Notes: generated by a model not told the origin, from the letters alone. A stretch of 64,000 bases of DNA from Cinnamomum chago (GCA_038049695.1 CP142456.1:23594501-23658500); one strand, 5' to 3'; counted from the stretch's first letter, positions 44,933 to 59,100 are shown. Numbers and translations are program-made.

Positions 44933-47858
44933 TGTCGCGACCCCAGAATGGGTACTGGGCCCGCGACGTTGATTCTGTTGTTATGTTTGTTTCCCCACAG
45001 GTTCCCGCGGTGAGGATTCCCGAAGCACACGGAATCTGTCTCACACGATCAAGTTTGCGGAAACATGTAGCAAATCACATCTAGATAGCACCCATAAGGT
45101 TTCAAGTATCATAACAATATAGTATCAAGACATAGTATCAAAAGTAAGGTGTTAACATGGCTTTCCCATCATAATTCAAGTTATGAGACTAACACCAAAG
45201 TAATTAAGTTTAGTTACATCCCATAAGAGGCCAACAAAGACTAATACAACTCTCAAAATAACAAAGTGAACCCATGACAAAATGAATCCTAACTCAAGAG
45301 CCCGCCTGACGTCTAGTTGACATCGTCGGGTTGCCACTCTCTGACTGGGGGTGGCTCAAGAGCCTCCTCCTAACGCTCCTCCTCAAAGGCAACGTCACCT
45401 GCACCTGGGCACCAACATACTAGGGTCAAACACAACGGTTTGGCAGGTAATCAATTTTGGCATGAGCGTGTAAGAAGTAATTGTTTAAAGAAACTTGTAA
45501 GACATTTTACTGAATTGAAAACAGTTACATGACTAAGGTACATTTCAAAATACGAGCAAAGCTATGACACAAAAACAATGCTAAGATACGAAACGAACTA
45601 GCATGAATACTTACATATATCATGAATAGTAAATCCGCAAAGACCATCCTTTCTCTATCATTTATAATGAAAAGAGCAAGCACGCACGACAAGCACGATA
45701 TACATAATATAATCATGACACGATTCCCACATATACGGGGATTCCGGCCGCGGAATCGGACATGTACGATGTGTAATAAACTACACGATCAGTTTGCAGA
45801 CAGTCCACATGTTTAAGGACCCCCAGATAGTGGATCAAACTGAAAGGGCAGTCCAAGCTCAGTGGTGTTCACTTAATTTCATGAATGAACAAAACATGGT
45901 GAAACACGTCTTAAACCAAATTAATCTTGAAGGGGGAAATCACTTGTCAGAACTAAACAAGACACGGCTAGCAAGAGGCATAAGTATATATATCTATGCA
46001 AAACACGCTTGAGAAGTGACCCCCTATTTATCCTTGAAACAATTTTCAAACGAACTTATACTTAACTTAAAAACGAGTACACGGTAATACTTGTTGCATC
46101 AAAACTAAAGTTCGAAAACAAGGTCTATAAAGCGTATGTAAGGACCTTTGGTTGACCCTTGTGTAATTGAAACCCAAATGTTGGAATTGCAAAGAGAATG
46201 GATGCCCCCGAACTTAATGACATCTCAAGTTTCAATCACACAATGTCAGGCTAAAAGCTCCATAACATATTCTAGTTTTCATTCCTATAGAAAATCTTCT
46301 AAAACAGCTCATCTTGAATTTTCGGTCGCCTCTGGAACACCTGTCGGTCGACCGAGATGGATATGTAGGTCGGCCGATAACTGACCGACAAGCTGACAGA
46401 CAGATTTTCCTAGAGAATCTCAGCTCTCGGGAAAAGGAACCGAACTGACTTCGGTTGGATGTCGGTCAACCGGGGTGAGAACATCGGTTAGCTGACAGCT
46501 GACCGAAATCTGTTTGACGAAATGCTGGTCTCGGGAAAAGGAGCCGACTAAGTTCGGTTGGCTGTCGGTCGATCGAAGTGGGAACTTTGGTTAGCCGACA
46601 ACTAACCGACGGCTAACCGACACTGCGCGGACAGTGCATTTTAAGTAAGATTTTTACATTTCTTCTTCCCTTCTTCTCATTTCTCCTTCAACCTGCACCT
46701 CCCTGAGCCTACAAGCTCCCCAAGAGATTAAACATACATTTACAAGCACAATATGAAGCATCTCATTCCCATTCTCCAATCTAAAACAAAATCCCCAAAA
46801 TTTCCTTTCAAGACATAATTTTCCAATGAAATGAGGAGAATGAAAAGAAAGCTTACCAAATGCACACATGCTAACATTCATCCTAGATTGTTTATTTGCC
46901 TTAGTCCAAGATGTCACAACCTTCTCCGAGCACTTCCACTCAGGCTAAACCGAAGGCTACAAAAACCCCATGAAAACCATTCAAAACTCACTCAAATTTG
47001 AAAACAAGAAACCCATTTTCCCAAAAGGGTTTGCAACATGAAAAACAAGATCTTTAGGAACCAAAAAGGGTTCCATTAAAAAGATGGGTTGGAGCTCTTA
47101 CCTAGAAATGCACAAGCAAGAGAGAAGGAAGAAAATGGAGATCCTGCCCAACTAGAAACTTCAAGAAACTTGTATCAATGGAAAGCTTGGGATGAGAGGA
47201 AGAAGATGATGGTCTTGGAACTCCATTTGGAGTCTTCTAGCTTGATCATTCAAGAGAAATAAAGTGGGAAGAAAATGGCTTTCTCTCCTTGGCTGCTCTA
47301 AGGTTAGGGTTTAAGAGTTAAAAGAGGGAAGGAGAAGGAGTTGACTTATAAACCCTAGCAAATGGGCCCCAATGAGCCTAAACCTTACATCAATAAAAAC
47401 ATGATCTTGTGGGCCTCGAATGAACTCGACGAAGAAGGATAAAATGATCCTCGAAATATCTAGTTTTCAAAAAGTATATTTCTGACATGGTTTTGAGATT
47501 TCAAAATTTGTGTCCAGATTTGTGTATAAAAAACAATTTTACCCTTTTTGGGCCAAAACTTGGGTTTTGGGCTTCAAACATGAATGGGCTAAAAATAAAA
47601 GTTGTAACACATAGTAAAACCATTCAAATGAAATCAAAATCACAATTAGAAACGGAAACCAATACGATCCTCCCAAGCTTACACGTGCACTCAGGCCTTC
47701 CTGAGTGTGTCTGACTAACACTAAACGTTCTCAAAATTTCCAAAGCTATATCTAAGACTAAAACTAATTATGTTCTAACCCATGATAACTAAACCCACTT
47801 AAGGCTAAGCACAAACTAATCACACACTAATCGAACTAGTCTGGGTCGGGGTCTAACA
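44933..47858 (-). mobile_element. 3' LTR of the complete A element
   Basis: It reads TGTCGCGACC to GTCTAACA on the plus strand. A palindrome module at 46320-46630 contains TCGGTCGACCGA-, GGTCGGCCGA- and CGGTTAGCCGA-like words with the spacer CTCGGGAAAAGGAACCGA. Confidence 0.92.
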
Positions 47859-47875
47859 TCCTCCACCCCTTAGGA
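47859..47875 (-). other. Polypurine tract of the complete A element
   Basis: The minus strand reads AAGGGGTGGAGGA right before the 3' LTR, the plus-strand priming site for reverse transcription. Confidence 0.85.
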
Positions 47876-47879
47876 TATT

Positions 47880-48339
47880 TGGTCCACCAAATAAAATAGA
47901 CATTTACCTCTGGTAAAAGCTGTGGATATTTCCTTTGCACTTGATCTCTCAATTCCCATGTGGCTTCCTCTGGCTCGTGATTTTCCCAAAGTACCTTGAC
48001 CCAATGAATAGTCCTATTTCTCAATTTTTACTCTTTGGCATCAATGATCTTGATCGGCTTTTCCACATACGAGGCATCTTCTCGAATCTCCAAAGGCTCG
48101 TGCTGTAGTATATGTGAAGGACTAAAAACATATTTCTTGAGCATAGAAACATGAAATACATTGTGCACCCCGGAGAGTTCTGGCGGTAATGCAAGTCTAT
48201 AAGCGACATCTCCAATCTTGCTCAAAATCTCATACGGACCAATAAACCTTCTAGACAATTTGCCTATCTGACCGAACCTCAAAGTTCCTCTAACTGGTGA
48301 GATTTTCAAGAACACTTTGTCACCCACTTGAAACTGCAA
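47880..48339 (-). pseudogene. Integrase C-terminal and chromodomain-like end, family A
   Basis: The minus strand reads FQVGDKVFLKISPVRGTLRF, RRFIGPYEILSKIGDVAYRL and VHNVFHVSMLKKY, the GPF/Y-type C-terminal module of chromovirus integrase. After a frame break near 48025 comes a chromodomain-like segment, NRTIHWVKVLWENH and EEATWELRDQVQRKYP, that identifies the Tekay/Del group. Chromodomains target integration to particular chromatin marks. The aromatic cage cannot be judged fully because the start of the domain spans the frame break. Confidence 0.8.
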
Positions 48340-48474
48340 TTCTCTTCGGCGAGTGTTTGCATAACTCTTCTGCTTACTTCAAGCGATCTTCAAACATTCC
48401 TGAATCAGCTTGACCTTGTCACTTGTCTCTCCAACTATTGTCGGTCCATGAAAACTACGCTCACCGACTTCTTC

Positions 48475-49286
48475 CTAGCAAACCGGAGTTCTGCATCTTC
48501 TGCCATAGAGTGCCTCGAAAGGTGTCATATTGATGTTAGAGTGGTAGCTATTGTTATAAGCAAATTCACAACACTCATCCCACTGAACCTTGAAATCCAA
48601 TACACAAGCACGCAACATGTCTTCGAGAGTCTGTATCGTCCTTTCTGACTGACCATCTGTCTGAGGATGATATGATGTGCTGAACTGGAGTTTGGTTCCC
48701 ATAGACTCATGAAGAGTTTTCCAAAACTTTGAAACAAACCTGCTGTCTCTATCTGAAGTAATGGAGACGGGCTGACCATGTTTACTAATAATCTCATCAA
48801 CGAATAGTTTTGCAAGTGGTCTCATGTGCATCATATTCCCTATCTTCATCGGAATGAAATGAGTAGACTTTGTTAGACGATCTACAGTAATCCAAATTGC
48901 ATTATTTCCCTTCTTGGTATTCGGCAAATCGGAAACGAAATCCATGGTGATGTGCTCCCATTTCCACTTCGGAATCTCCAACGGTTGTAGCAAACCTAGG
49001 GGCTTCTGATGTTCTGCTTTGCTCAACTAACAAGTTAAACAACGGGACACAAAAGCTGCTATCTCTCTCTTCATGTTGTTCTATTCTTCAAGTTGTGGTA
49101 CATCTTCGTGCTACCCGGATGCATAGAATATTTTATGCTGTGAGCCTCATTCATTATATCATTCTTCAAGTCATCCACATTTGGCACACACAACCGGTCA
49201 CGGAAATACAATACCTCATTCACCATCTTGAAATCTGGACGTTTTGTGATATGCTCTACTATCTTTGCCAAGTCTGGTTCTTGCAA
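48475..49286 (-). pseudogene. Integrase core, family A
   Basis: The catalytic core 48475-49026 is one open frame with TMDFVSDLP, TSDRDSRFVS and HPQTDGQSERT, giving the D, D, E triad. The HHCC zinc-binding part (49071-49286) is in a separate frame and incomplete, with MNEAHSIKYSMHPGSTKMYH. The core itself looks intact, but the polyprotein cannot be read through. Confidence 0.9.
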
Positions 49287-49414
49287 CTGACTTTCCTTGA
49301 TCTTCTAGATGAAGATAGGTTTTGATACTGTCATATTAGCCAACATTGCACCCAGTTGCAGGGTTTGTACCTCCACACCCAACTCTTCAAACTGCTGCAA
49401 AACACCAATCCCTC

Positions 49415-50711
49415 TCAAACTGCCATGACCACTGATTTTCTGCTCAATTCATCAGCTACAACATTCACTTTGCCTGGATGATACTTGATTGGAAAGTCAT
49501 AGTCCTTGATATACTCCATCCACCTTCTTTGTCTCATATTTAAATCCTTCTGCAAGAATAAATATTGCAAACTTCGGTGATTGGAATGGACTTTAAATTT
49601 CTCTCCATAGAGATAGTGTCTCCACATCTTCAAAGCAAAAACAACCGCCGCCAATTCTAAGTCATGAGTCGCATAGTTCTTCTCATGATCCTTCAACTGC
49701 CTTGAGCCATAAGCAATCACTTTGTCATCCTGCATCAATATACAACCTAGTCCCACATTCGAAGCATCTGTATATACAATAAATCCGCTGTTGCCCGATG
49801 GCAATGTAAGAATTGGAGTTGTGGTTAACCTTCCATTCAACTCTTGAAAACTCATTTCACACTGTTCGGTCCAAACAAAAGGGACATTCTTCCTGGTCAA
49901 TTTTGTCAACGGTGCTGCAATGGATGAAAAACCTTGGACAAATCTTCTGTAGTAGCCTGCTAACCCCAAAAAGCTTCTGATTTCAGTCACACTGCTTGGT
50001 CTCACCCAATTAACAACTGCCTCTATCTTGGCTGGATCAACTACTAAACCTTCTCTGGAGATGATGTGGCCTAGAAAAGCAACTTGATCTAACCAGAATT
50101 CGCACTTACTGAGTTTTGCATAAAGCTAGTTGTTCCTCAAAAGCTTTTACGCTGTCCTCAAATGTTCTTCATGCTCCTTCTTACTCTTGGAATACACAAG
50201 GACATCATCAATGAATACTACTGTAGAGTGATCCAAATATGGTACAAAGACTTTGTTCATAAGAGCCATAAAGACTGTGGGTGCATTCGTCAAAACCGAA
50301 TGGCATCACTAAGAACTCGTAGTGCCCATATCTTGTTCTAAAAGCCGTTTTCTAAACATCTAAGTCTCTAACTCTCAATTGATGGTACCCTGATCTCAAG
50401 TCTATCTTGGAAAAATAGGTTGCTCCTTGTAATTGATCAAATAATTCGTCTATCCTTGGCAATGGATACTTGTTCTTCACTGTCACATGGTTCAATTTCC
50501 TGTAGTCAATGTACATTCTCAGACTTTCATCTTTCTTTTTCACAAATAACATTGGTACTTCCCAAGGTGAAACACTTGGCCTAATATAGCCTTTGCTCAA
50601 CAAATCTTGCAACTGGAGTTTTAATTCACCCATTTCTGCTGGAGCCATTCTGTAAGGTGCAACCGAGATCAGAGCTGTCCTTGGAAGAAGTTCAATTGTG
50701 AACTCAACTTC
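49415..50711 (-). pseudogene. Reverse transcriptase and RNase H, family A
   Basis: From the 50711 side the motifs are [34 protein letters not shown] and [16 protein letters not shown] stop at about 50350 replaces the residue before KTAF. A one-base indel near 50295 shifts MPFG..TNAP. The catalytic [13 protein letters not shown] is readable at about 50200. Stops lie near 50130, and the RNase H part (49415-50005) is open, with [28 protein letters not shown] and [14 protein letters not shown]. The catalytic residues are present; the frame breaks are scattered. Confidence 0.9.
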
Positions 50712-51392
50712 CCTAATTGGTGGTAGTCCCAGGATTTCTTCTAGAAAAACATCCGAAAATTCACACACAATGGGGATATCCTCCACCCCTTGGGACTGTT
50801 TATCCTCCTTGATAAATGCAATAAATGCCTGACACCCACTCTGAACTAATCTGCTTGCCTTCAACACTGAAATAAATCCTGCTTGAGTTTTCCTCTTGTT
50901 CCCCTGAAATATCAATTCTGCCTGTGGTCCCTGGAATCTGAATGTTATGGTTTTACTAAAACAATCCATGGTGGCATGATATGTTTCTAACCAATCCATG
51001 CCTAAAATGATATCAAAATCATGCATGTCCAAAACAATGAGGTTGGCCGGTAAATTAACATCTCCTAACAAAACTGTACAGCTAGGGTAATAGGTTCTAC
51101 ACACAACTTGTTTCCCTACTGGTGTGGTTACTATCAGAATATAATCCAATTCACTATGTGGTGCATCAATCATCTTAGCAAAACTATGAGATGAAAACGA
51201 ATGTGTGGATCCAGGATCAAATAAAATCTGAGTTTCTACCCCCACAAACAAGAAGTTTACCTTCCACCACGTCTCTTGCAGCTTCAGCATCCGCACGGTT
51301 GAGATAATATAAACGTCCATGTATCTGTAGTCTATTCGGTGCTTGATTTTGCCTTCCCTGAGCATGTCTGTTCTGTTGTGGAGGACGAGCAT
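50712..51392 (-). pseudogene. Aspartic protease region, family A
   Basis: The protease active site [11 protein letters not shown] is at about 51220, and the hydrophobic [20 protein letters not shown] segment completes the fold. It is in one frame with the start of RT, down to the stop at 50352. Its equivalent in the plus-strand copy is at about 63890. Confidence 0.88.
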
Positions 51393-51399
51393 TCTGATT

Positions 51400-52542
51400 C
51401 TGTGCTGGTGGCCTAGCCTGCTGCTGCTACTGAGGTGGTCTAACTTGGTTCTGAACTGGTGCTTGATTATGAGGAGCTGCTTGTCTCTGTTGTTGGTTTC
51501 TATTTCCTTGATTATGAAGTTGTGGGCAATCCTTGATTACATGATTCATAGCCCCACATTTGAAAAAGGCACCCGTGGCCTTACGACATTCATGAGTTTC
51601 ATGGTTCTGGCCACAGTGACCACAACCCTGTCTCACTTGACTGTGCTCTTGCTTCGGTTTCTTGTTATGGTGCTGCTTCTGATTTTACTGCTAGTAGTGC
51701 TGCTTCCTGTCTTGGACGATCAGGTTGTTAATATCTTCAAACTTGTATGCCCGTTTGATAGCCTCATCATATGTAGCTAGTGGAACTACTCCTATTGCAT
51801 CCCTCATGATAATCGGGTTCAGTCCTTCCAAGAACTTTGTTGTCTTCTTCTGTTCAGTGTCAATCAACTTGGTAGCATATCGAGTCAATCTCTCAAACTT
51901 GGTGACATAGTCTAGCACAGTCATGCTGCCCTGCTTAAGCTGCTGGAATTCAATAGCCTTCTATCTCTTAACATGGGAGGGAATGTACTTATCCTGGAAT
52001 TATGTCTTGAATGTTGTCCATGCATCTTCGTTAGCCATTACTGTATATGGGTCCTTGACCATTTGCCACCACCGATCTGCAAGCCCATAGAATAGTGAAG
52101 CTGTGAGGTTGACCTTCTGTCTCCCCGTGCACGTAAAGACATCAAAGATTTTCTTGGTATTAGCCAGCCAATCATCTGCAACTAACGAGTCCTCATTGCC
52201 CGAGAATTCCTTCGGTGCTCTCTTCCTAAACTTCTCAAATAGCGCGTTAGGGTCATGATCCCTATTGTGGATAACAATCTGTGGACCCAAAGGTTGAGGC
52301 TATGGAGCTAGGTTTCTATTCTGAAGAACTTCCAAGAGTTGCCTCTGGACCTGAGCCATTTCTTCATCTTTCTATGCTATCTGTTCTTGAAATTTTGCTT
52401 GAGTCTCATTTGCCTGCCTTTGTTGTTCTATCATAGCTTACATGAGTTCTTGGAACTGTGTAGGTGTTAGCGTGTTAGTCGTGTCTGACTCATTCTTATT
52501 ACTGCCTGAAGCATTATTGTTTGGAAATTTTCTTGGAGGCAT
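51400..52542 (-). pseudogene. Gag, family A
   Basis: The start is the ATG at 52542 (MPPRKFPNNNASG), identical in context to the intact copy at 62579. The capsid part has RKRAPKEFSGNEDS and LFYGLADRWWQMVKD (52000-52290), then TVLDYVTKFERLTRYATKL. The nucleocapsid has two knuckles, CGHCGQNHETHEC and [14 protein letters not shown]. In the second knuckle the residue before FK, cysteine in the intact copy, is phenylalanine. Stops occur at about 52440, 52310, 51960 and 51680. Comparison with the plus-strand copy shows that they are decay, not programmed. Confidence 0.88.
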
Positions 52543-52682
52543 GATGTTGTAAAACAAGGTGTTAGTACACAATAAACATGGTATAAGGGTTTCTAAGATC
52601 CTAAACTAAACGAACCTATCGAACTCATGAATCCTCGCCAAGTTCCTAAGACCTTTCTAGTTTCTTTTAAGTGTCTGAAACA

Positions 52683-52700
52683 AGTCCCACTCTGATACCA
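52683..52700 (-). other. Primer binding site, complete A element
   Basis: The minus strand reads TGGTATCAGAGTGGGACT, four bases from the LTR end, complementary to initiator tRNA-Met with minor change. Confidence 0.88.
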
Positions 52701-52704
52701 GTCA

Positions 52705-55624
52705 TGTCGCAACCCCGGAACGGGTACCGGGCCCCCGACATTGATTCTGTTGTTATGTTTGTTTTCCCACAGGTTCCCGCGGTGAGGATTTCCGAAGCAC
52801 GCGGAATCTGTCTCACACGATCAAGTTTGCGGAAGCGAGTAGCAAATCACATCTAAATCACACCGATAAGGTTTCAAGTGCCATAACAATATAATATCAA
52901 GACATAGTATCAAAAGTAAGGAGTTAACATGACTTTCCGATCATAATTCAAGTTATGAGACTAACACCAAATTAATTAAGTTTAGTTACATCCCATAAGA
53001 AGCCAACAAAGGCCAATACAATTCTCAAAATAACAAAGTGAACCCATGACAAAATGAATCGTAACTTAAGAGCCCGCCCGACGTCTAGTTGACATCGTCG
53101 GGTTGCCACTCTCTGACTGGGGGTGGCTCAAGAGCCTCCTCCTGATGCTCCTCCTCAAAGGCAACGTCACCTGCACCTGAACACCAACATACAAGGGTCA
53201 AACACAACGGTTTGGCAGGTAATCAATTTTGGCATGAGCATGTAAGAAGTAAATGTTTAAAGAAACTTGTAAGGCATTTTACTGAATTGAAAACAGTTAC
53301 ATGACTAAGGTACACTTCAAAATACGAGCAAAGCTATAACACAAAAACATTGCTAATTAGATACGAAACGAACTAGCATGAATACTTACATATATCATGA
53401 ATAGTAAATCCACAAAGAGCCCATCCTTTCTCTATCATTTATAATGAAAAGAGCAAGCACGCACGACAAGCACGATATACATAATATAATCATGACACGA
53501 TTCCCACATTTACGGGGATTCCGATCGCAGAACCGGACACGCACGATGTGTAATAAACTACACGACCAGTCTGCAGACAGTCTACATGTTTAAGGACCCC
53601 CAAACAGTGGAACAAACTGAAAGGGCAGTCCAAGCTCAGTGGTGTTCACTTAATTTCATGAATGAACAAAACATGGTGAAACACGTCTTAAACCAAATCA
53701 AGCTTGAAGGGGGAAATCACTTGTCAGAACTAAACAAGACACGGCTAGCAAGAGGCATAAGTATATATATATATATATGCAAAACACGCTTGAGAAGTGA
53801 CCCCCTGTTTATCCTTGAAACAATTTTCAAACGAACTTATACTTAACTTCAAAACGAGTACACGGTAATACTTGTTGCATCAAAACTAATGTTCGAAAAC
53901 AAAGTCTATCAAGCGTATGTAAGGACCTTTGGTTGACCCTTGTATAATTGAAACCCAAATGCTGGAATTGCAAAGAGAATGGGTGCCCGCGAAGTTAATG
54001 ACATCTCAAGTTTCAATCACACAATGTCAGGCTAAAAACTCCATAACATATTCTAGTTTTCATTCCTGCAGAAAATCTTCTAAAACAGCTCATCTTGAAT
54101 TTTCTGTCACCTCTCAGTCACCTGTCGGTCGACCGAGACGGATATGTCGGTCGGCCGACAGCTGACCGACAGATTTTCCTAGAAAATCTCAGATCTCGGG
54201 AAAAGGAACCGAACTGACTTCGGCTGGCTGTTGGTCGACCGAGGTGAGAACGTCAGTTAGCCGACAGCTGACAAAAATCTGTTTGACGAAATGCAGGTCT
54301 CGGGAAAAGGAGCCGACTAAGTTCGGTTGGCTGTCAGTCGACCGAAGTGGGAACTTTGGTTAGCCGACAGCTGACCGACGGCTGACCGACATTGCGCGGA
54401 CAGTGCATTTCAAGTCAGATTTTTACATTTCTTCTTCCCTTCTTCTCATTTCTCCTTCAACCTGCACCTCCTTGAGCCTACAAGCTCCCCAAGGGATTAA
54501 ACATACATTTACAAGCACAATATGAAGCATCTCATTCCCATTCTCCAATCTAAAACAAAATCCCCAAAATTTCCATTCAAGACATAATTTTCCAATGAAA
54601 TGAGGAGAATGAAAAGAAAGCAAACCAAATGCACACATGCTAACATTCATCCTAGATTGTTTACTTGCCTTAGTCCAAGATGTCACAACCTTCTCCAAGA
54701 ACTTCCGTTCAAGCTAAACCAAAGGCTACAAAAACCCTATGAAAACCATTCAAAACTCACTCAAATTTGAAAACAAGAAACTCATTTTCACAAAAGGGTT
54801 TGCAACATGAAAAATAAGATCTTTAGGAACCAAAAAGGGTTCCATTAAAAAGATGGGTTGGAGCTCTTACCTAGAAATGCACAAACGAGAGAGAAGGAAG
54901 AAAATGGAGATCTTGTCCAACTAGAAACTTCAAGAAACTTGTATCAATGGAAAGCTTAGGATGAGAGGAAGAAGATGATGGCCTTGGAATTCCATTTGGA
55001 GTCTTCTAACTTGATCATTCAAGAGAAATAAAGTGGGAAGAAAAGGGCTTTCTCTCCTTGGCTACTCTAGGGTTAGGGTTTAAGAGTTAAAAGAGGGAAG
55101 GAGAAGGAGTTGACTTATAAACCCTAGCAAATGAGCCATAATGAGCCTAAACCTTGCATTGACAAAAACATGATCTTGCGGGCCTCGAATGAACTCGACA
55201 AAGAAAGATAAAATGATCCTCGAAATTTCTAGTTTCCAAAAAGTTTATTTTGGACATGGTTCTGAGATTTTGAAATTTGTGTCCAGATTTGTGTATAAAA
55301 GACAATTTTACCCTTTTTGGGCCAAAACTTGGGTTTTGGGCTTCGAACATAAATGGGCTGAAAATAAAAGTTGTAACACATAGTAAAACCATTCAAATGA
55401 AATCAAAATCACAATTAGAAACGGAAACCAATACGATCCTCCAAAACTTACATGTGCACTCAGGCCTTCCTGAGTGTCTGACTAACACTAAACGTTCTCA
55501 AAATTCCCAAAGCTATATCCAGGACTAAAACTAATTATGTTCTAACCCACGATAACTAAACCCACTTAAGGCTAAGCACAAACTTATCACACACTAATCG
55601 ACTAGCCTGGGTCGGGGTCTAATA
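52705..55624 (-). mobile_element. 5' LTR of the complete A element
   Basis: It reads TGTCGCAACC to GTCTAATA on the plus strand. It shares the TCGGTCGACCGA/GTCGGCCGAC palindrome module (54110-54410) with its partner LTR. A TA microsatellite lies near 53762-53778. Confidence 0.92.
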
Positions 55625-55629
55625 GTCTT

Positions 55630-56120
55630 CTGACTTAGGAAAATAATCCAAGTTTATCCAAAATCCACACTTACTTGCCTGAAGAATCATCTAACGGTAC
55701 GCGATCAACTATAATTAGGCTCGATATGCTGCTCACATTCCTTACTGATGAGCAATTGGTCGTAAATCCCTTATCTAACTCCATCTGTAACATCGAAAAG
55801 CTAAAAATTCTGCCAATGTCCTTCGAGAAGCACGTGCTAAGTCCACAAAACTCCGACTCTCTGGTGCGAAAACAAGGAAAAAGGTACTAAATGTGGGTGC
55901 GGAGACCTTAAATTCTCCCCCACTAGAAAGAATTTGGTCCCCCAAATTCTCTAACAACAAGGACAAGAAAAGGAGACAAAGATAGCCTCCCTCACTAGAA
56001 GAAAACAAACCCGAACTCACAGAAACGTTAACTAGACAAAAGAAAACGAGTCCTCACCACACGTCTGAAGGTTCCTAGAGTGTTTTATTTTCTAAAAACC
56101 TACCCGCTCTGATACCAGTC
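55630..56120 (-). other. Interior of element B, 5' side, with primer site
   Basis: It continues the B interior after the A insertion. A tRNA-Met primer site TGGTATCAGAGCGGG lies on the minus strand at 56103-56117, three bases from the 5' LTR. No gag start or domain was recognised. Confidence 0.7.
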
Positions 56121-59100
56121 TGTCACACCCCCAAACCAGAACCTCGGGGCATGAATGGGATTAAGGATAATTACATTTTTCTTTCTCCCAAGATCCGCGT
56201 CTGTGAAGACAATACATTCCAATACACTCTGAATATTTTTACGGAAGCTTTCATGGCATTGCGACCCGGAGTCCGTGGCCATTGGATTCCGTGTCGTACT
56301 CAACCTCTAGCATATAACTATTATATCAATGACCATATCAGACTGGAATAAACCATTACAACCAAGTACAGAGCTGACAGTACAGGATATTACATTCCCA
56401 TACATGTTCAAGTTACAATTATCAATATACATTAATTAAGAATCCCAAGAAAAGGCTAATAAAATCCATACAATAACAAGTTAGTAACCACTACCCATAT
56501 ATGATGCAACTCCGATGTCAAGTTCAATGTCTACATGACATAGCCGACTAGACCACCTGCAAAACATGGCTCCACAGCCAACAAAAGCACTTATCTTGGG
56601 ACGAAGAAGTCTGAACCTGAGTACCAAAAGTAGTGGTTAGACACGACGGTCTGGCAGGTGGATGAAAAGATAATAACTATGCTGAGAATTAAAACATATG
56701 ATCATTCATGTCATTTAATCAAAGGCTGCATATAATCAAAACGGGTGGAAAATCGTGGATCTCTGACAAAACATGTATTTGTTTAAAGCATGAGTTAATC
56801 ATGGAGATCAACAAAACATATGTTCATTTACATCATTTATAAAAGCATAGATATTTGACAATCGGGTGTTCATTTAAAACATGTGTAAATATAGAGATCT
56901 GGCAAAACAAACGTTCATTTGAAACATATGTAAAAGCATGAGTATTCGACAAACCAGGTATTCATTTAAAGCGTGTGTAGCCATAGAAATCTGGAAAAAA
57001 AAATTTAATTTGAAACATATGTAAAAGCATGGATATTTAACAAATCGGGTATTCATTTAAAACATGTGTTAACATAGGGATCTGGCAAAACAAGTGTCAT
57101 TTAAAACGTATTTAAAAGTACGGATATTTAACAAATCGGGTATTCATTTAAAACATGTGTAAAACATAGGGATCTGGCAAAAGAAGTGTCATTTAAAACA
57201 TGTGTGTGTACAAGGAATGGGAAATAATATAACAATAACTAAATTTACCTTGGAAAATATTAACACCTGCTTAAATAATAACTTTCATAAAAGAAATGAA
57301 TCATTTACCGGGAAAAAGATAAGCAATATAAAACATGTGGGGGTATCCAAGGAATCGAGAACTAGCAAAATGGCAACCACACGAAGCTAAGTCCACTATC
57401 ACCGAAGCGGCAAAAGCATATCAGGGTATTGATCTCAGTCACACGAGGTGAGGAGATTCAACGAAATATACATATACATATAATAATAATACGGGACGGG
57501 GTCACGGTAGCAAGCCGGGCATCGGGAACCGCGGTAGTGAACCGGGTATCGGGAACCATGGGAGTGAGCGAGGTATCGGACGGGACCACGGTAATAAACC
57601 GGGCATCGGGATCCAAACTGCAACTAGCGGGACGGGAGGGGGATCTCCAAGTTGGTGGATCAGACTAACAAAGTTATCCAAGTTTAGTGGTGCCGACTCA
57701 TAGGTCAAGTAACAAACCGAGATATGTGCAAGTAAATCAAGTGCAAGTAAATAAACGGGCGGGGCAAGAATGCTCAAAGCACAACTGTCATTTCACGTCG
57801 GGCAATACATTTCGGGACAGGTAACTGTTACCAGTGTAACTTCAATGCTTTCAAGAATGATAAATCATAATTCATAAATTTTCGGGATAGCTGAAACCAC
57901 GATGAAACTTTCGAAATCTCAAGACAAGTACCGGAGTTCAAAACTAGTTCAAGGTGAATAGTTGTCCCGTATGTTGATTTCGATATAGACTTGGTACTCT
58001 TTGAATTTGAAGACATTTCGAGCTCCTTGTACACTTTTGTCAATTCAAAACTTCAATGAATCTTTGTGACATGGTTTTCTTCTCAAACAGGCTTCATACG
58101 TATCTCTCGATGAATAGTCCCCATCATTCTCTAAGAGGGTTCACGAATGATTGGGATAGAAACCCCTTCCATTTCTCTTCATTTCTCTTCGTTTCAGGGT
58201 TTCTGGGTGATTTCAGTCACCTAGCAGTCAGCTTACGGTTAGCCGCCGCTAGGTTCGGCGGTTAGCAGCTGGCTGACCGCGGTTGGCCTGACAAAGTGCA
58301 GCTTACTGGAAAAGTAACCGAAATGGTTCGGTTGGCTAGCGGTTAGCCGCCGATGGGTTTGGCAGTTAGCCGCTGACTAACCGTGTGGCAAACCGCGCCT
58401 TTGGGGAAGAAATGAAGCTCTCTGGAAAAGTGACCGCGGCTGTGCGGTTATCTGGTGGTTAGCCTCCAGTCACTAGGCGGCTAGCCTCCAGTCACCAGGG
58501 GCTAGCCTCCAGTTATTAGGGGCTAGCCTCCAGTTATCAAGGGCTAGCCTCCAGTCACCAGGGGCTAGCCCTTCTGCGATCATATTTGAGCTCTTTTTCT
58601 CACTTAAACCTTTTCCCTTCATTCACATTCATCTTCATACAATAAACTGAGCTAAAAGCTCCTCCCATACACAATCAAAATTTCACAAACATCCATCCCA
58701 AAATCCTCCATCTTTTTACATTCAATCACCAAATAGAGAAGAGACCCACTAATCACAAGGATCCATTGAGCTATTAACAAGAAATAATGAAAACTATAAA
58801 CCAATGTTTTAAAGACATCAAATGAGCTAAAAAGCTCCTCAAATGCATCATTCAACACTTCCATTCTCCTCATTTCAAATTTCTCCCTTTCCACTCTTTC
58901 CACTCACAATCAATCTCAAGGTAGAGAAAACTCATTTATGTGAAACCATTTGAAATCTTGACAACATGATGCATACATTTCCAAGTATGAACAAGAGAGA
59001 AATAAACTCATCAATATGCATCTTTAAAAGCAATAGAAACCATTGCAAAATAATAGATAAAGCACATTAAGAATCATTAGTGAAAAATCAAGATCTCTCC

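Larger units (their letters stand above)
44933..55624 (-). mobile_element. Complete Tekay-like chromovirus element, family A
   Basis: It is a 10,692-bp element with TSDs GTCTT at 44928-44932 and 55625-55629. LTRs are 44933-47858 (3', 2926 bp) and 52705-55624 (5', 2920 bp). It has a primer site for tRNA-Met, gag, protease, RT, RNase H, integrase and a chromodomain-like end. All frames are broken by stops and indels. By hand I count roughly 15 mismatches in the first 165 bp of the two LTRs, so it is not recent. Confidence 0.92.

Noticed and set aside
51343-51780. Leucine-rich plus-strand ORF that looks like a membrane protein
   Set aside because: It is the antisense shadow of the Gln/His/Asn-rich gag linker of the A element.
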